This document shows, one piece after another, positions 8,382-9,916 of a DNA stretch of 9,916 bases. Both the position numbers and the translations under genes were made by a program. The stretch's first letter is position 1. Each line of letters opens with the position of its first letter. The stretch comes from Spirochaetota bacterium (GTDB lineage: Bacteria; Spirochaetota; Spirochaetia; SZUA-6): the NCBI GenBank assembly GCA_003641675.1, contig QNBI01000037.1:1-9916 (forward strand). Reading direction: 5' to 3'. The notes under the pieces are model-generated. The model had not been told where the DNA came from and did not search any database. It was given only the letters and a program-made list of their open reading frames with translations.

Positions 8382-9212
8382 TTACAGGTTGCCGCTAATA
8401 TACTCATAATCACCCGTTTTCCCGACGTAAATATCGACCGTTTTTAAATCCTCTAGTTCTATCAGAGTATAAAAACCCGGAGTTGCGTTTAGCTTAAGAA
8501 TTCCGGATTCCGAATCCGGTTTATATATCTGTGAAAAAGGGTTGTTGAATATCCAGCGCCCGTTCGTTAAGGGTACTGATACCGGAAAAGCCGGCTTTTC
8601 CTTTAGATATGTAACCCTAAAAAGACCTCCTGCAATTTTTTGCATAATATAATCCTTATCCAGCAGCCACGGATCATTAATATCCAGACTGTCAAGTTCA
8701 TAATAAAAACGTTTAAGGTTGAATTTTTCGATTGGCACATTTTGTCTATAGAGTTCTTTAAAAATATCTGCTACAATACCATGTTTCCAGCTAAGGCCAA
8801 GGACAACTTTATCTCCGTGAATTTCTGCATCCAGAGGGAATATTCCTCCTGCCGATAAAAGTTCAACTTCTTTTTCTCCTTTTTCTCCGCAGCGGATCAC
8901 CGGCCGGGCAGTTACAGGCATATTGTTCTGCTTAGTGCAGTAAAGCTCGACATTTTCAATTTCCGGTTTATATCTATAAGTGCATTCCATACCCTCCGCA
9001 CTAAAATAGCTAATTAAAAAGAAATCTACTCTTGCCTCATCCCTTAACGGACATGGAAGCTGAGGAACGGTCACTGTTAGAGCAACGCCTGTTTGCATGG
9101 GCGCACATCCGATTAGAAAGGTACTTCCTGTAAGGGTTGTGCAGAGGAATATAAAAAACAAAACAGAATATTTAATAAAACCGACCTTAGAACTCATTCT
9201 TTTTATGTACAT
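8382..9212 (-). CDS. Putative lipoprotein of unknown function
   Basis: I do not recognise a family. The 276-residue product begins with a basic segment (MYIKRMSSK), a hydrophobic stretch (about 12-34) and a lipobox L33-I34-G35-C36, so it should be lipidated at C36 and exported. The +2 residue is Ala, not the inner-membrane retention Asp. The mature part of about 240 residues has four cysteines (C54, C77, C92, C108), all in its first third, which could form two disulfides. The remainder looks like mixed alpha/beta soluble protein with no second membrane segment. An alternative start at Met6 (9197) would leave the signal peptide functional; neither start has a clear Shine-Dalgarno site. It lies 25 nt after the DUF4416 gene on the same strand, so the two are probably cotranscribed, and it converges on the aminopeptidase gene. 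Confidence 0.8.
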   Translation of the reverse strand: MYIKRMSSKVGFIKYSVLFFIFLCTTLTGSTFLIGCAPMQTGVALTVTVPQLPCPLRDEARVDFFLISYFSAEGMECTYRYKPEIENVELYCTKQNNMPVTARPVIRCGEKGEKEVELLSAGGIFPLDAEIHGDKVVLGLSWKHGIVADIFKELYRQNVPIEKFNLKRFYYELDSLDINDPWLLDKDYIMQKIAGGLFRVTYLKEKPAFPVSVPLTNGRWIFNNPFSQIYKPDSESGILKLNATPGFYTLIELEDLKTVDIYVGKTGDYEYISGNL

Positions 9213-9237
9213 TTTATCTAAAATAAAAGGGGGTATC

Positions 9238-9792
9238 TTATAATTTGCCTTTATTAAGCTGCTCTTTGTATATTTTTCTTATTGTATTAAGTATGGCTAA
9301 ATATTTTTCGCTTCTGTAATCCGGATATGTCCATTCAACAGGTCTAAAACTCCCCTTTTCGAACATAAGTGTAATCTCCCCGTATATCCCGCCGTTTAAA
9401 GGAATTCTATGAGAACTCTCCTTGGTGCTTGCAAGAACAAACCTGCTGAGAGCCATAATTCCGGGGTCCAAATTAACTCTGCGTCTTCCGGATACACTAA
9501 ATTCCCTCTCTATACGATTTGTTTTTATCTTAATACCGCTCAACTCGTCCGGCGGATAAAGACTCTTTAGAGATAAAAAAAATCTGTATATCGGTGAACC
9601 CATTTCCGGGCAGTAATAGTCCGAAAAAATAAAGGAGAAGACTTCACTTATGTAATCTATTTCGCCGAACATTTTAGTTACCGCTTCTACAACAGTATCC
9701 TTAAAAGAAAGATCATGTATGAGTACACCGATAATGAGTTTTTCCTCTGTAAAAGAATGAATTATTCCCATTTTTTTCCGTTGCGAACTCAT
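9238..9792 (-). CDS. DUF4416 family protein
   Basis: This 184-residue cytosolic protein (no signal or membrane segment) matches, by recognition, the conserved but uncharacterised DUF4416 family. The family landmarks occur in order: an initial strand KLIIGVLIHD (18-27), FGEIDYISE (42-50), YYCPEMG (59-65), KIKTNRIE, RRRVNLDPG (103-111), LASTKESSHRI (120-130), GGIYGEITL (134-142) and WTYPDY (154-159), ending in IRKIYKEQL. The invariant acidic, Arg and Tyr residues suggest a ligand or catalytic pocket, but no function is established to my knowledge. The start at 9792 has no strong Shine-Dalgarno site; Met8 (9771) is an alternative that still precedes the conserved region. The gene heads a leftward pair with the lipoprotein and diverges from the gene at 9818, with only 25 bp between the start codons. 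Confidence 0.88.
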   Translation of the reverse strand: MSSQRKKMGIIHSFTEEKLIIGVLIHDLSFKDTVVEAVTKMFGEIDYISEVFSFIFSDYYCPEMGSPIYRFFLSLKSLYPPDELSGIKIKTNRIEREFSVSGRRRVNLDPGIMALSRFVLASTKESSHRIPLNGGIYGEITLMFEKGSFRPVEWTYPDYRSEKYLAILNTIRKIYKEQLNKGKL

Positions 9793-9809
9793 TAAGTTTA
9801 ACCTATAAT
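9781..9809 (+). promoter_or_regulatory. Candidate sigma-70-type promoter for the gene at 9818
   Basis: TTGCGA (9781-9786, four of six matches to TTGACA) and a perfect TATAAT (9804-9809) are separated by 17 bp. Initiation about seven bases on would fall near 9816, only a couple of bases before the ATG at 9818. The -35 box lies inside the first codons of the divergent DUF4416 gene. This is sequence pattern only; AT-rich DNA makes chance matches possible. Confidence 0.5.
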
Positions 9810-9817
9810 TAATACTA

Positions 9818-9916
9818 ATGGAAGATACGACCTCATATACCGAAATACTAGAAAAGTCTCTTGGAGACTTTAGGGATTATATAGAATCTAAAGTACTGCC
9901 GGTGCTTAGAGAGAAC
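9818..9916 (+). CDS. Hypothetical protein, N-terminal fragment (runs off window)
   Basis: An open frame from the ATG at 9818 gives 33 codons with no stop before the window edge. The visible residues (MEDTTSYTEILEKSLGD, then FRDYIESKVLPVLREN) are acidic and amphipathic, most likely helical, with no signal peptide or known motif. I do not recognise the family. Support comes from the well-placed candidate promoter, the divergent layout and plausible protein-like composition. No Shine-Dalgarno site precedes the ATG, which fits a leaderless or near-leaderless transcript if the promoter call is right. Confidence 0.55.
   Translation, partial: MEDTTSYTEILEKSLGDFRDYIESKVLPVLREN

Noticed and set aside
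8640..8858. A 72-codon plus-strand open frame inside the lipoprotein gene
   Set aside because: It is antisense to a gene with a clear signal peptide and lipobox, has no recognisable protein features and no Shine-Dalgarno site.
9793..9835. Leftward promoter for the DUF4416 gene
   Set aside because: TATAGG- or TATTAA-like -10 candidates can be read on the minus strand, but none has an acceptable -35 at 16-18 bp.

Overview
The window reads as a low-to-moderate GC bacterial chromosome segment from a diderm. It carries a lipoprotein with a clean lipobox, a DUF4416 protein, and an indirect (tRNA-dependent) route to amidated aminoacyl-tRNA. DUF4416 together with the lipoprotein makes a spirochaete or a neighbouring lineage a reasonable guess, but no rRNA or other marker is present to settle it.

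Layout. Positions 1-8352 hold one tightly packed rightward block: gatA (5' end cut off by the window), a gatB fused in frame to an asparaginase/GatD-like domain, an archaeal-type aspS, leuS, and an M24B aminopeptidase gene. The spacings are 1 nt, a 17-nt overlap, 38 nt and 0 nt, so the block is probably one operon. Positions 8382-9792 hold two leftward genes, DUF4416 then a lipoprotein, converging on the aminopeptidase gene with a 29-nt gap. At 9818 a further rightward gene begins, divergent from DUF4416, and runs off the window. There is no gene-free stretch longer than about 40 bp, and I see no RNA genes, insertion sequences or CRISPR arrays.

How the genes fit together. The AspRS is the short archaeal-type enzyme and carries His23 and Pro72. 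By my alignment from memory, these sit where nondiscriminating archaeal-type AspRSs carry His and Pro and discriminating ones carry Trp and Lys. Such an enzyme would charge both tRNA-Asp and tRNA-Asn with Asp, and GatCAB would then convert Asp-tRNA-Asn to Asn-tRNA-Asn. Having gatA, gatB and aspS consecutive, with overlapping or near-touching reading frames, fits that two-step pathway.

The most unusual feature is the GatB protein. After a complete GatB of about 470 residues it continues without a linker into about 340 residues of L-asparaginase/GatD-like sequence. That domain keeps the HGTDT motif and a plausible catalytic Lys, but has Ala where the first nucleophilic Thr is expected. Since the GatA amidase centre visible here is intact, the asparaginase-like part looks like a pseudo-enzyme, possibly an Asn/Asp-sensing or structural module added to the transamidosome. 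I do not recall this architecture being described. Archaeal GatDE uses the same two folds, but as separate subunits and without GatA.
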